From Pyropia yezoensis (lineage: Eukaryota; Rhodophyta; Bangiophyceae; Bangiales; Bangiaceae), in the NCBI GenBank assembly GCA_009829735.1, contig CM020618.1, forward strand, positions 7,504,627 through 7,568,626: a stretch of 64,000 bases of DNA, given 5' to 3'. Below, piece after piece: positions 29,601 through 40,725 of this stretch. How positions within the stretch are numbered: position 1 is the first letter of the stretch; every line of letters starts with the position of its first letter. A program made the position numbers and the translations under genes. A model generated the notes under the pieces. The model had not been told where the DNA came from. It made no database searches and saw only the letters and a program-made list of their open reading frames with translations.

Positions 29601-32046
29601 CCCCCCCCATGGTCACTACGGAATATTCAAAAGGGAATGAATGGGATTTGGTCCGGCACAGTGTAGCAATGACTCCGAATTTTTACGCCCGATTTGGCCA
29701 CCCTCTGACGTCGTTCTACACAAGTCCTGCCCGCCCGGTCGGGGAAGATCAGTTTTGTTTGGTCGTCCAGTTACTGGCCGCCACGTGCTCCCTTTGAGCC
29801 TTAAATGAAAATCTCTTGGTCTTGGTCTTCCTGTTGAAGAGTGTGCTCTTATGGGAGATAGTGTCAGCCAGAGATGAGTCCCACCTGGTTCATCCTCGTG
29901 CAGGGTTCGTGGGGGGTCGATTCGGATTCGGGTTTGGGTTCGCGAATACGGTGGATTTGCCCGAACTCTGGAAGCGTTCGACCCGAACGTCACATGCAAT
30001 GAGAATACGTGGCAACCGATAGACCACATGTGAGCGTACTTGATAAGACTGGCATGCTTGGTCTTGCAATGGTGAGGTGTCCGCGCTCACGGTCGTGCAC
30101 AAGCATCAGGCTCCGCGCGGTGAAGTGCCCTCTTGGAAGGTGCGAGGCTGCGGAGGGCGGGGAGCTCATGCACCAGCAGCACGGTGACAGCCCCTGATGC
30201 ACCGCCTGACCGTTTCGAGGACCTGTCAGAGCCACCAGATCAACCAGCATGGGACGCGTTGCTGAAGGTGCCGTAGGTCAGTCATCGTACGGCGGCGCAG
30301 CGAGGCGGCAACTTCTTAGCTCCTTCCGCAGATGTGCATACTCGCTCGCAGACGACCTCTCCGCCTCTGTGTCTGGAGAGTTCTCCCGAGCGAGAGTGTA
30401 CAGCATGGAGCCAATGGGGAGCTCTTGGTCGGTCATTGTCCGTAAACAATTGCACACGTATTCATTTGAATGTAAGTCTATCCGAACCGCGTTCGGATTC
30501 GGAAACCCGAATTACACCGTATTCGCCGAGCTGTGGCGTGATTTGGGCATGGTTGGCACCAATAAAATCGATGCATTAAACTAATAGAATTAATCATAGA
30601 TTAATTATATATTAATCAGTCGGCGTTTTCTCGTTTTTTTTGTATGTTTTTTAACTTTATTGCGGGACCCCCCCCCCCCCCCCCTCCCGCCCTCCCACCG
30701 GGCGAGGCAACCTTTCGGAAGGCAGCGAGCCACCGCGCGGGCGCGCAGTCCATCAAGGTCGGTCGCCTGCCGCCCCTCTCCCGCCCTCTCTCCACTGCCA
30801 CCCGCCTACCTCCAAGCTTTGCTGCGTCCGCCGCCGGTGTCGCCGCCGCTGTTGCCCGCTCCGCCACGGGGTACAGGTCTGGCGCGACGGGCTGCGGGCC
30901 TGGCGGGGAGTGCGCACGCCTCCTCGGCACGATGTACGTGAGGAGGGAGGGCTCCTTGGCGGTGGTGCCTCTCATGTGGGCAGCGTGGGAGGTGGAGCGA
31001 GGTTGACAGGGTCGCGTCGGGGGGCGACTGTGGACCCACTGCGGATGCCACCCAGAATCGGGGCGGCGGGTCGGGTGGGAGTGCGTGGCTTTGTGCACGC
31101 GCCCCGCTTGGCGCTCTGCTGTGTTGGTGTGTTAAAGCTGGAGTCGTCCGCCCGTGCCGGGACGCGCCGCCACTGCTTGCTTGTGTCTTTTCTTGGCCAT
31201 CTGCTCACGCGCCCCCCCCCCCCCCCCCCCCCCTTTGTTTGGGTTGCGTCGCTGTCCACTCGTGGTTGCTTCTTCACCCGCGCCTCCTCCTCCCCTTGGC
31301 CCTTCTTACCCGTTTGTTTCCCTTCCTCCTCCCTACCATACCACCCTCGGGTCACGTCAGACCCCCCAGTCTCGGCGGTCGTGGCGTCCCATCTCTGCGC
31401 CGGCCTCTACGCGACGGGCCGGTGCCCCCCGGCCTGGGCACGCTCCCTCCACGCGCTTGTCTCCCGCCGCGCATGGCCGCCTCCCTCAACCGGTGCGACA
31501 AGGGGAGGGGTGGCGGCAGCGGCGGCGGCGCCGACGTGAGGCGGTGGGGGCAGCAGCGGCCGAGGTGGCAGCGTCCGCGGCGGGGGAGGAGCGTGGCGAC
31601 AGCGGGACCGCCCCCCTCGCGCCCACCCCAGCCTGTTGTCGCCCCTTCTTCCTGTGCGTTGCGGCAGATGCCGTAGTGTTGGGCGGAGCACGAGCACCAG
31701 CGCCGTTGTTGGTACTTGAGGGCTCCATGGCACGTCGGCAGGCCGTGTGCTAAGTGGAAGGTGGGGGGCGGACAGTGTTGGGCAAGCTTTTGTTGGCAAG
31801 CAGGTGCACAGCAGTCGGCGCGGGCCAAGGAACAGAAGGAGAGCGCAACCTGTGGGTGGCGACGGCGGCAGAGAGAAAAGCCCTCAAATGCAAGTCCCCC
31901 TCCACATGGATAAAACACATCAATTAATTAAAAAATCGAGATTTAATAGATTAATCTATAGATTAATCTATCTGGGTTGTAAAAAATCCCTTTTTTTTCC
32001 GACCATGGATTTGGGTGTAACGAAGCAACCCTGTCCTCGTGTGCAG
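29601..32046. other. Gene-poor region with AT-rich patches
   Basis: No supported gene. Two conspicuously AT-rich patches, 30560-30620 and 31905-31990, both rich in TAGATTAAT-like words, bracket a GC-rich 1.3-kb block containing poly-C at 30669-30684 and 31210-31232. Within the block a minus-strand frame (30616-31098) has a protein-like stretch (SLLTYIVPRRRAH) but no recognised domain. GCGAATACGGTG at 29941-29952 recurs inverted near 30517, hinting at a further old repeat. Confidence 0.35.
32039..32046 (+). repeat. Left target-site duplication GTGTGCAG
   Basis: An 8-bp direct repeat identical to 32566-32573, flanking the complete hAT-like element. Confidence 0.85.
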
Positions 32047-32565
32047 CAGGGGTGGCCAAGCGTACTCAAAACAAGCGTATTACGCGCGTATTATTTTAGT
32101 GTACTACGCGTACGCTATGAAAAAATCCGAATGTGCCTGGTACGCATACGTGCACTCCAGCCGGTAAAATGTACGCTAAAGTATCATTCTCGAACGTACT
32201 TTGGCCCGGAACGCTGTCGGGCAAATCATAGCGGCTGTTGCGTAATTAACCATTGTTTTGTTCACAGATATCAGATACATTGAGACCAATTGGGGAGTTC
32301 ACAATACTGAAGAAGTCTTTGCGAGACTTCGTTCTGACCATTATGCCACCAAGTACGCTCGGGGTACGCTATTTGCTGCACTTTTTTGACAGCACGACTT
32401 CCAGGCATCATCCGGTAGAACTACGTGAGGAAAGTACGCTCTTTCTGGCGAGTATTAGAAAGTCGCTTACTCGCAGTCGACCACACGCTTGTACGCGTTT
32501 GCATATCTTTAAATTCACTCAATACTCGTACGCGTAACCTAAAGTGGTACGCTTGACAACCTCTG
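32047..32565 (+). mobile_element. Complete hAT-like non-autonomous element (519 bp)
   Basis: The element begins CAGGGGTGGCCAAGCGTAC and its reverse complement begins CAGAGGTTGTCAAGCGTAC, terminal inverted repeats agreeing at 16 of 19 positions. It is flanked by perfect 8-bp target-site duplications (GTGTGCAG at 32039-32046 and 32566-32573). Eight-base duplications and CAGRGGT-type termini are hallmarks of the hAT superfamily. No ORF of note lies inside, so it must be mobilised by a transposase encoded elsewhere. Internal palindromes such as TACGCGCGTA and multiple GTACGC words recur. It is less GC-rich than host genes. Confidence 0.88.
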
Positions 32566-32573
32566 GTGTGCAG
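32566..32573 (+). repeat. Right target-site duplication GTGTGCAG
   Basis: An 8-bp direct repeat identical to 32039-32046. Confidence 0.85.
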
Positions 32574-32605
32574 CAGTCGCTGCCGTACTGTCCTTGTCGC
32601 CGCTA

Positions 32606-32667
32606 GGCCGCCCCGTGCGGCTCTTGCAGGCCGCCCCGTGCGGCTCTTGCAGGCCGCCCCGCGCGAC
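32606..32667. repeat. 23-bp tandem repeat, about 2.7 copies
   Basis: GGCCGCCCCGTGCGGCTCTTGCA-type units start at 32606, 32629 and 32652; the third is partial and diverged. Each unit contains a GGCCGCCCCGTGCGGC near-palindrome. It lies between the hAT-like element and the AAA-nuclease gene. Confidence 0.85.
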
Positions 32668-33149
32668 TTTTGTAGCGTCGTCCTTCGGCAAGCTTTGTCT
32701 TTGTGCATCGCCATTTCATCCTCTCAACTCTCTCTCTCTCTCGCGGTCTTTTGCGCGCGACTTCATCTCTTTCTTCCAGTCACAACCTCTGTGGTCGCCA
32801 CGGGACGTGTCTTCCTATGTACGAGGTGGGGCGGCAGGCACTTGCGAGGGTGGGCGGCTGCCGGCTGACGCGGGGCGCGGGGCTGGTGACTGCCGACGGG
32901 TGGCGGGGGAGGGGGGGCACTGGGAGCGGGATGGGACGGCTGGCGGTGGGAAGGGGGGGGGCGGCCGTTGAGGGGCGCTGGCCCGCGTGCGAGGGAAGCG
33001 TCTGGCGGTTGGCGGCTGGCTAGAGGCATGCGCCTGAGCGTGGGCGGATTTGTGGCGGCTTGCGGTTGACGCTGGGCGGGCTGCCGCTCGCAGCTGACGG
33101 CTGACGGAGCGCGGCGTCGCGGGGTCTCGGGACCTGTGGCGGCGGCGGC

Positions 33150-35847
33150 GTGTCTTGCCTGTGCTGCCGCGGCTGGTACGCGAAGATGGTACCCCGGTCG
33201 GCGGGCTTTCTTGTCCCATGGGGCCCCACCCGTCTTTGCCACGCGGATCCGGCCAGTCAACGTCCGTGCGGGTTTACCCGGTGTTGTGGCTGGTGGCCAC
33301 GTACCTCTTTTGTTTGCGTTCGACCGAAGGCCCGGCTCCGTGCACCATACGTGAGGCCTGTACCATTGTGCCGGCTGGGGCCCGACAACACGCGAACAGA
33401 CAGGGATGCTGGCGGTTCACCTACGGCAGGAGCGACGCCTGGTGCGGACTCCTCGGCTACACCGCCTCAAAACGCGGCTGCCACTCCCTCGACGGTCCCC
33501 GATGCGGCGACGGCGGTAGCTGCGGACGCTGCCACACCATCGGTGCCTGCGCTGTCATCAGGGGCAGTCACTGAGGTGCTGAGTGCAGCCGCTCAAGAGC
33601 AACGCAGGCCGCAGCCGGCAAGTCGTGACTACTTCAGCCGGTACGTACGATTTGCGGAGATGTGGAGGGCAAACGCGTTCTTTGCCGACCAGTCGGATTG
33701 CGTTGGCCTGCTGCTGCAACACGCCCACGTGCACTACGAGCGGCCTGGTCAATTTGGCAAGACGACGCTGCTGGAGATGTTGGGCGCTTTTGTGGACCGT
33801 TTTACTACGAATGCGGACTTCCAGGTGCTGTTTGGCGGTACTAAGGCGGCTGCCATCTACCATCCATTACGACAGCAGTGCCACATCGTGCGCATATCCC
33901 TCTCTATCGACGCACGGCGGCCCCTCCACGAGATTCCAGAGCTTCTCTCCGCTGCCGTCAACGATGGGGTGCGGAGCTTCCAAGTTGCGTACCCTGACGT
34001 CCACGTTAACGTCGAAGAGAACGGCATCCGAACGCTCTCGAGCCTGGGCATCGCTATCGCTAAGATATCTGCGCGTGAGGTGCGAGCTGGCAACACAAAG
34101 CGGACGTGTCTGTATGTGCTCACGGATGAGTACGACCGGATTATCAACACCTTCATTGCGCAGCGGGAGCCTTGAAGAAAACAAGACCGCCGACACAGTC
34201 TTGGGGCCGTTCATCCAGTACTTCCTCACGCTGAAGCGAATGTCGGAGGATGTGCCTTTTCTTTATCTGCGCACGGTGACTTGTGGCATCTCCCCTTTGG
34301 CGCTTGGGGAGTCGTCGGGCTGGAAGCCGCAGTACCTAACGTTCAGCCCCCAGTTTAGCCGCACGCTGGGCTTGTCGAAGGCGGACGTTCTGCGTGCTTT
34401 AAACGAGGTCATCCCTGCCGACAACGAGGGCGGCCTGACTCAGACGCAGCAGAACAACCTGTTCGACCTTATGCACCGACTCTACACCGGCTACATGTTC
34501 CCCGGTATGGAAGACGACGTCGATGCGGTGTTCAACCCCGCTCTGTGCCGGGCGTTCTTTTACGAGTTGTAGACGGACAGGATCTTTTGTCGGCAGATGC
34601 TGAAAGCGGCAGCTGTTAAGGGTGGCCCTCTACCCGAGGCGTCATTGTCGAGCTCTACCACGCCGCCGCGCCTGAGCGAGAGCCTGCTGAGTCTTTTTCT
34701 GTCCCAGCCGTCACTAGCGGCTGGCATTGCCCAGGACCTGGTGGAGTCGGACGAGCTCAGGGTGCCCAAGGTCGACTTCAAGGTGCGCTTTACCGTCCGT
34801 GATCTGATCGAGAGCGGACCATCCATTGGTACACACCACGCTCGAAGCTGGGCGCGCCTACTGCTGTACTACCACGGTCTGCTTGGGTCTGTGCGGGAGT
34901 CCGTGAAGGACGGCGTGGACATCGTGCACCTGGCGGTCCCTAACGAGATGACACGGCGGGCCAACGTCAACTATCTCCTGCTTTGGTGTGGCCTGACCGG
35001 GGTCAACGCCGTGACCCAGCTGATGCATGAGCCCAGTGCCGAGAGGCTGCGGGTGCTTCTCCAAGCGTTGTACTACAGTCCGGCTCGCGGCGCTTGGGTG
35101 TCGGCGGCCCACCAATCCGAGTCAACCTTTCAGGCGTCGATGGGAGCATACATTACAGGCATCATTGATGGCCTCGGCTTGGGTCATGTTGACGTTAAGA
35201 CGGAACACAACCTGTCGGGGAAGCGGTCGGACGTCATTATCTACGACACCAGTGGTGGGCTCGTCATCATAATCGAGCTTAAGCTGATTCGCCAGTCGCA
35301 GATTGAATGGGACCTTTCTTCACTGGACACGCATGGGTACGTGAGGTCCTTTCTCGCTGGTAATGACAGCCCTTCCTGCAGTGATGCCGACGTGTTTGCC
35401 CTGCGCTACAAAGAGGCCCAGTTTCGCCAGACGCAGACTAAGCCACCAGCTGGCGGCAGCGGTCATCCGGAGTCGCCCCTGACTGCCAATCCTGCCAAGC
35501 TGAGCAAGCCGCGTGGTCGTCCGCCGAAGGCCCCGGCCGTTAAGATGGAGCTGCCTGGTCCTTCCTGGGCCGAAGCCAACCAGACGGGCGGTACGAGGCG
35601 CGGTCGACCTTCCAAGACGCCGGCGCATCAAGGCATTAAGAAGATCCAGTCCAAGCTGAACGAGGCTAGCTCCCAAGTTAGGGTGTACAAGGCTCTGGTG
35701 CGAGATCAGCTATTCAAGAACAAGCTGGTGGAGAGCTCTGCTCACCGTCAGGCGGGACGGGAGGGGGCGGGGGAGAAGCATCCTCAGATCTTTTGCTTTG
35801 TTGCGCTTGCCGTTTACGACCGTGTGTTTGTGCAGGCTGTTTCCTGA
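33150..35847 (+). pseudogene. AAA-ATPase-like / PD-(D/E)XK nuclease protein with AT-hooks, frame broken twice
   Basis: Three adjacent plus-strand frames make one protein of the AAA-ATPase-like plus PD-(D/E)XK (PDDEXK_9-type) architecture. Frame 1 has a Walker A (RPGQFGKTTLLEML, near 33743) and Walker B (YVLTDEYDRI, near 34110). The frame changes by one base between 34137 and 34176. Frame 2 continues with FLYLRTVTCGISPLALGES, FSRTLGLSKADVLRAL and LYTGYMF...FNPALCRAFF, all typical of the family. An in-frame TAG follows at 34570-34572. Frame 3 then carries the nuclease: FQASMGAYITGIIDGLG, KRSDVIIYD and VIIIELKL (D and E-x-K). Two AT-hooks (PRGRPPK near 35509, RRGRPSK near 35596) are inserted before the final conserved strand IFCFVALAVYD. 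An intact version would be about 890 residues. Related proteins occur in multicopy, often horizontally spread families; function in eukaryotes is unknown. Confidence 0.75.
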
Positions 35848-36108
35848 GCTCCTTTTGATGGCCGTCGTGCTAAGAAGAGAATTATGTTGAAACCACTGAC
35901 GGCTCGGACGGGTCGGAACCCACACCACGAGGCTTTGCCAGGCGGCGGCAACAAGGCAATAGCAGCGGCGACGGTGAAGGGGAAGGAAGACAGCGGTTGC
36001 ATTGTGGGTGGGGGGTGCAGATGGCTAGGATAAGGAAATACGGGTGGCGTTGGGAGCTGCGCTAACACGACGACAGTCCGGGCGGTGTCCTCACGGGTCT
36101 GACGATGG

Positions 36109-36485
36109 ATGCCAAGAGTTGAGAGCGGGTGGGCGTGGCTGGTCGCACTGTACGGGCGCTTGCCAAAGCTCCACAAGAATGCTTGTCCTGCTGACTTCGT
36201 GGACCCGCTTGCGGCGGCTGATGTTGCTCTCGACACCTTCCACGCGGTGGTGACCAACGCGCCGCGGCCCCCCGCGGGCGCCGCTGGGGAGCGCCTTCGC
36301 GGGTGCGTGCGGGCGCGGCGGGTGCGTTTTGGGAGCGCCCCGGCCGTCGGCCAGGCGCGGCGGAAGTGCTTGCGACGGTGGGCTTTCGGGAGGAGGGGGG
36401 ATGGTGGGTGTGTGGGCGGCCTGACGCGGCGCTGCTGTTGATGGGCAAGGTGGAGGTGGAGGCAGCCGCACTCGCGCGGAGCTGA
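36109..36485 (+). pseudogene. PUB-domain protein fragment with a frameshift
   Basis: The plus strand encodes a PUB (PNGase/UBA or UBX-containing) domain split over two frames. The first gives DVALDTFHAVVTNAPRPP and GERLR; the second, from about 36297, gives RVRAGAAGAFWERPGRRPG and AAEVLATVGFREEGGWWV followed by ALLLMGKVEVEAAAL. Joined, this fits the pattern L-x-x-L-x-N-x-P-x-x-x-x-R-x-R-x-G-N-x-x-F...GA-x-x-L-x-x-x-GF. PUB domains bind the C-terminal tail of p97/CDC48. A second one-base break near 36480 would connect to a Gly/Pro-rich frame (AALAYVQGGYGGVNGG). It is therefore either a pseudogene or a gene with two sequencing indels. The N-terminal start is not identified. Confidence 0.5.
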
Positions 36486-37389
36486 GGTGGCTGCGCTGGC
36501 GTATGTCCAGGGCGGTTACGGAGGCGTCAACGGCGGCGGCGGCGGGGGGGTGGAGGGACCGACGGCGAGCGAGGGCGCCGACGGGCCGCCCTTTCCGCCC
36601 GCCACCCCGTCCACCCCCGTCGCCGCGGCGGTGGTGTCGGGCGGGCCGCCGCCGCCGCCACCGCCGCCGCCACCGTCGTCGTCCCCCTTTTGGCTGGGCA
36701 CGCCCCCATTCCCCACCAGCCGGCCGGTGCGCCGCCGCTGCCGCCGCCGCCACCAACGCTACCGCCGGCTCAGCCGCCAGCGACGCCGTCGGCGCTGCCG
36801 CTGCCGCAGCCGCTCCCACTGCAGCTGCAGCTGCCGCTGCCGATGACGTTGCCGCTGCCGCTGTCGCTGCCACCCCCCCTCCCCCCCCTTGCCCCGGCAC
36901 GTGGCTGTCCTTCCCGCTTGGTGGCACCACCTCCCCCCGAGGGGGGTGGGTTGCCAGTGGCGGCGGCGGCGACGACACCCTCTCGGACGTCTTCCTCCTG
37001 TCCTCCTCGCCGGCAGCGGCGGCGACGACGGCGGCGGCGGCGACAGCGGTGGCGGCCGTGGCAACGGCAGCGCCGACGGCGTCGCTGGCGGCTGAGCCGG
37101 CGGTAGCGTTGGTGGCGGCGGCGGCAGCGGTGGCCGAGGCGGTGGCGGCCGCGGAGACGGAGGCGGCGGCTGGGGCGACCGCGGGTCCCCCCCCCATCCC
37201 CCTGTCCCCCTCCCCCGCCCACCTCCCCCCCCGGCGCGGCGGTCGTGCGACGCGGCCACCGGGTCGGCGTGGTGGGCGACGCGGGGGTGACGCCCGCCCT
37301 CGCCGCCGCGGTTGTCACGGCGTCGGCGGTGCTGGAGAGGGCGGAGGCCGCGCGGTCCCCTCCCGCGGGCGTCTCAGGTGCCACGCACA
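36486..37389. other. GC-rich low-complexity region containing a large hairpin
   Basis: CCG/GGC-type triplet runs dominate and give Ala/Pro/Gly frames on both strands that mirror each other because of the inverted repeat. A short non-repetitive stretch, GTWLSFPLGGTTSPRGGWV at about 36900-36955, could be coding, but its strand is ambiguous. Confidence 0.5.
36735..37130. repeat. 66-bp perfect inverted repeat
   Basis: 36735-36800 is the exact reverse complement of 37065-37130, separated by 264 nt. The arms begin CCGCTGCCGCCGCCGCCACC and include the non-repetitive core AACGCTACCGCCGGCTCAGC, so this is not only a simple-repeat match. Similarity decays quickly outside the arms. Confidence 0.9.
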
Positions 37390-38676
37390 TATCCGTCTGA
37401 TACCAGATCTTCACAACTCGCATATGTGGGAAGGTTGTCAGGCTGCTTGTCTCTCCAAAAACATATTAGCGGACTCGGGAGCACGTCTGGAGTGCGGCCG
37501 TCTTGTCCGTTTCTGCAGGCGATGCCTGGTTGCTGAGGGAAAGGTGCACCCTCGTTTGGGGGGGTACACCGATTTTTCACAACTCTCGTTTACATATCAG
37601 GGCAGCCACCTGGGGCACTTCTTACAGAGATACAGCAGCAAAAACTTGATTGTATTTGTAGTCTTGGAGCATCTTTTCACGTCCGTCGACCAATGAGAGC
37701 GAAGAGAGATGAAGCAGCACGACCCCTTCGCGATCGTGACGTCCAGCATCACAGCCCCTGAGCTCCAAAAAGCATCCCCCCCTCCTCCGGGGTGGTTACG
37801 CGTCCCCCCCCCCGCCCCCCAACAGCGACGGAGCTCGTGGTACTTGCGGCTGGTAGAGATGCTCGCGTGATCCACGGGTAGCGCTTTGCATCTGAAAGAA
37901 CGCGGGAACAGATACTCTTTTCCCACTCGAATGATCCTGATGATAGCTCCTCCCTCGCCCCTCGCTGACAGCGACGCGTCCGTGAGGGGGGGTGGCCGTG
38001 CTGGGTAGAGTGTGGGGCAGACTATTGTTGTGCAGCGGTGTGGGGCGCGCCCGCTGGCTCCCGCCAACACCCTATCGAGCACAGCCGGGGGGGGGTTGAG
38101 GGGGGATTGTGAGGAGGGTGAGGGCAAGTGGGAAGAGGCGCTTGCGCCACCGTCAGCCCATTGCAGCAAAGAGAGAGGTACTGATAGGCCGGGACAGGCT
38201 CACAGACGTGTTCTGCTCCTCTGGTGACTCTGCCAAGGAGCTCAAACCCGGGATAGGAGGAGGAAGAGGGCAGCGGGGCAAAGGTGGGGCGAGCGGGACG
38301 CACGGATGCGTTGCGAAAAAGTCGGATTCGGTCCAACAATCAGTCAGATGACCGTTCCGGGGCGGTAATTGGCACCAACTTGACCTCTGCAGGAGCGCAC
38401 TCTTTTCCGCCCGTGAGGCTACGGTCGCGCACCTGTGATCCTATTCTTTTTCTTCTTTATATCATTGAAGAGCCTGTGAGCTGGCGCACCCAACGGTGCG
38501 ACTCACGTACACCCCCTCGCACTGGATAATATTTTAGTACGAGCTGCCTTGCGGCTGACGCCCACTTCTGCGGCAGTTCGGAAGGGATTCTCGTATGTGA
38601 ACACTGTGGGTTTTCTATGTAAGCGGAAGTTGTGAAAAACTGGTGTCACTTGTGAAAAACTGGTGTCAGACGGATA
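37390..38676. mobile_element. Candidate inverted-repeat element of about 1.3 kb
   Basis: The left end TATCCGTCTGATACCAGATC...TTCACAA (37390-37416) matches the reverse complement of 38650-38676 at 24 of 27 positions. The motif CACCAGTTTTTCACAA recurs subterminally, as a second copy at 38629-38649 and a diverged direct copy at 37566-37587. Repeated subterminal motifs within inverted ends are typical of DNA transposons. No transposase frame is seen inside, and I cannot define target-site duplications, so the exact ends are uncertain. Confidence 0.4.
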
Positions 38677-40725
38677 CAGGTCATGACCCGGTTATCCATA
38701 TGACTCCCAGTTCTATGGCACCCTGCCATATAATTAGGAGTATCGTTGTGGCCGTTCTCGCAGGAGTCGATCGCCTCTCCAAACGATCGTCCGTCATACA
38801 GCACAATTTAATGTAATTAGATGTGTCCATGAGGGAGCTGGCAGTGGAAGGCTCACTGACGAGTGAGGATGCCACGAGGGCGAGCGCTGCGACGGTAGAC
38901 ACGGTTGTGTTTGAGAGCGGTAGGAGGGGCCTCGAGAATGGCAATGACGGTGGTGCATCGTCCGGCAGCGACAATGAGTGACTCATTTCTTTTCTTTCTG
39001 CCGCTTCCCTCGTGTGTGGATACACGAGTCCCAGCTGCCAAGCAGGCGCAGCAAGAGAGGGGTCCAGAATTACAAGATGCTGCAGCGCTTAAGCAGGTGG
39101 AGCGTGGGTGCTCCCCAACGTTCGCTGCTCGAGTTGCTGGGCGGATCTGCCAAGTCTGCGTTGTGGACGACGTCCGGGCCCTGCTGCGACTCTGTCTCAA
39201 ATACGGCATTGCATACGGCTTGGTGCGGTCGACCGACAGCATACAGTCCGGTCCGCGTCAGATTTACGCGATCGACAGTGATGTGAGCTCTGGATCACCT
39301 GTGATCGCCCTCGAAGCGAGAACGATCGCCCGCCAGACGGCGACGCACGGCGTTTCCTGGGCTCCGTCGCAAGGACTCTGCTTCGCTGGAAGGGGGGCTT
39401 CATAGTGCGCAAGGGTGCCATGTAACCGGGTCGTGACTGTGCGAGATTCCCGATTCAGCCGGCCAATAGAATCTGACCTCTCTGTTAACATGGGGACCTG
39501 GTGCCGAGCTCTCGACCGATCCTGGCCGCACCTGTTAGAGCACATTTATCGGTCCGCCAAATTCCGCCCCCGTTCGCCATTTTTTATGGCGAATGCAGCA
39601 GAGCATCTCTATCGCTTGACCGCAATGCGATATGTAGAAGTCCACATTTTGTTTGAGGTGCTCACGAGGTTCATGCGACTTGGCCTCTCCAACTCCTTGC
39701 AGCGGTGGCTCGCGGGCAGGGCGGCGCCCCCACGGCCAACCGTTCCCGTGCTGGTTGTGCAGACACACCTCCCGCGTGACGCTCTGTACGAGGCGCACCC
39801 CCTCCCCTCCTTCCGCGCTGGCACTTCCTGTGGGTTTTTGTTCCCCCCCTACCGCTCGCGAAGAAAAGAAGACAACTTCTGCCATGGGAAAAGAAACGAG
39901 CGGGCCAGCGCTAACGTGACGGTAGAGAGACGAGTCAGCTTCCGTGCGGTAGTGGGGCTTTTAGCCGCTATGGGCGACCCGTCGCGCAGCACGGCGGGCC
40001 GCCGTTGTGCAAGGACAACACCATACAGCAATCTTCAGGAATGCCAGTGAACGGAGGCTTTGTCGAGTGCCGAGCGCTTTACACCTGGGGTGAACAGTGC
40101 CCGAATGCCCTTCGCTCATTGGTCAGACGATATGCAGATAGAGAAGGCGGCCGCCATTTCAATCGCTATATCGCGAAAGAATGGCGATGCAGATGACGAA
40201 TGGTGGTGAAATTTGGCTGTTTGCTCGTCCGATAGACATGCCCGGCGCCAAACATGTGGCGATTGGCGCACCGATAGAGGTGCTCTTAATGGATGGCCCG
40301 CAGCGCAGCAAGGTCCTCGGGCATCAGCCAATAGAATCTTTGGGATAACACTTTCACGTCATGACCTCGACCACCGACAAGAAGTACCAGTATAATCTCG
40401 ACTTTTGGAAAACATGTTGGCCTCGGGTAGGTTTCGAATAGTCCTATCCTGTCACAGTCTCGTCACCTGGTCTACCCCCATCTGTCCGTCCCCGCGGCCG
40501 ACCCCTCTCTCTCACACTGTCCAGTGATTTACATCAGCACCCAGGGTCGCGCTCTGCATCCACTGGCACCGCCAGTCACCCGCAACACGACGCATGCCGG
40601 GGGGGCCCCCCGCTCCCCCGCAGCATGACCGCCGCTATCTCCGTCGCAGTCGCCGTCACAGCCGATGACGACACCGCCGTGACAGCTGCCGTCACCGCCG
40701 CCTCTTTGCGGCGTGCGCGGCGGCT
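38677..40725. other. Unassigned, moderate-GC region
   Basis: Frames of 100-210 residues exist, for example plus-strand 38905-39405 (VAGRICQVCVVDDVRALLRL) and 39415-40050, but no domain is recognised and base composition is close to neutral. The word CCAATAGAATCT occurs at 39463 and 40329, suggesting old repeats. Confidence 0.35.

Noticed and set aside
30560..31990. A transposon bounded by the two AT-rich patches
   Set aside because: The patches share TAGATTAAT-like words, but I could not align convincing inverted or direct ends, and no target duplication is visible.
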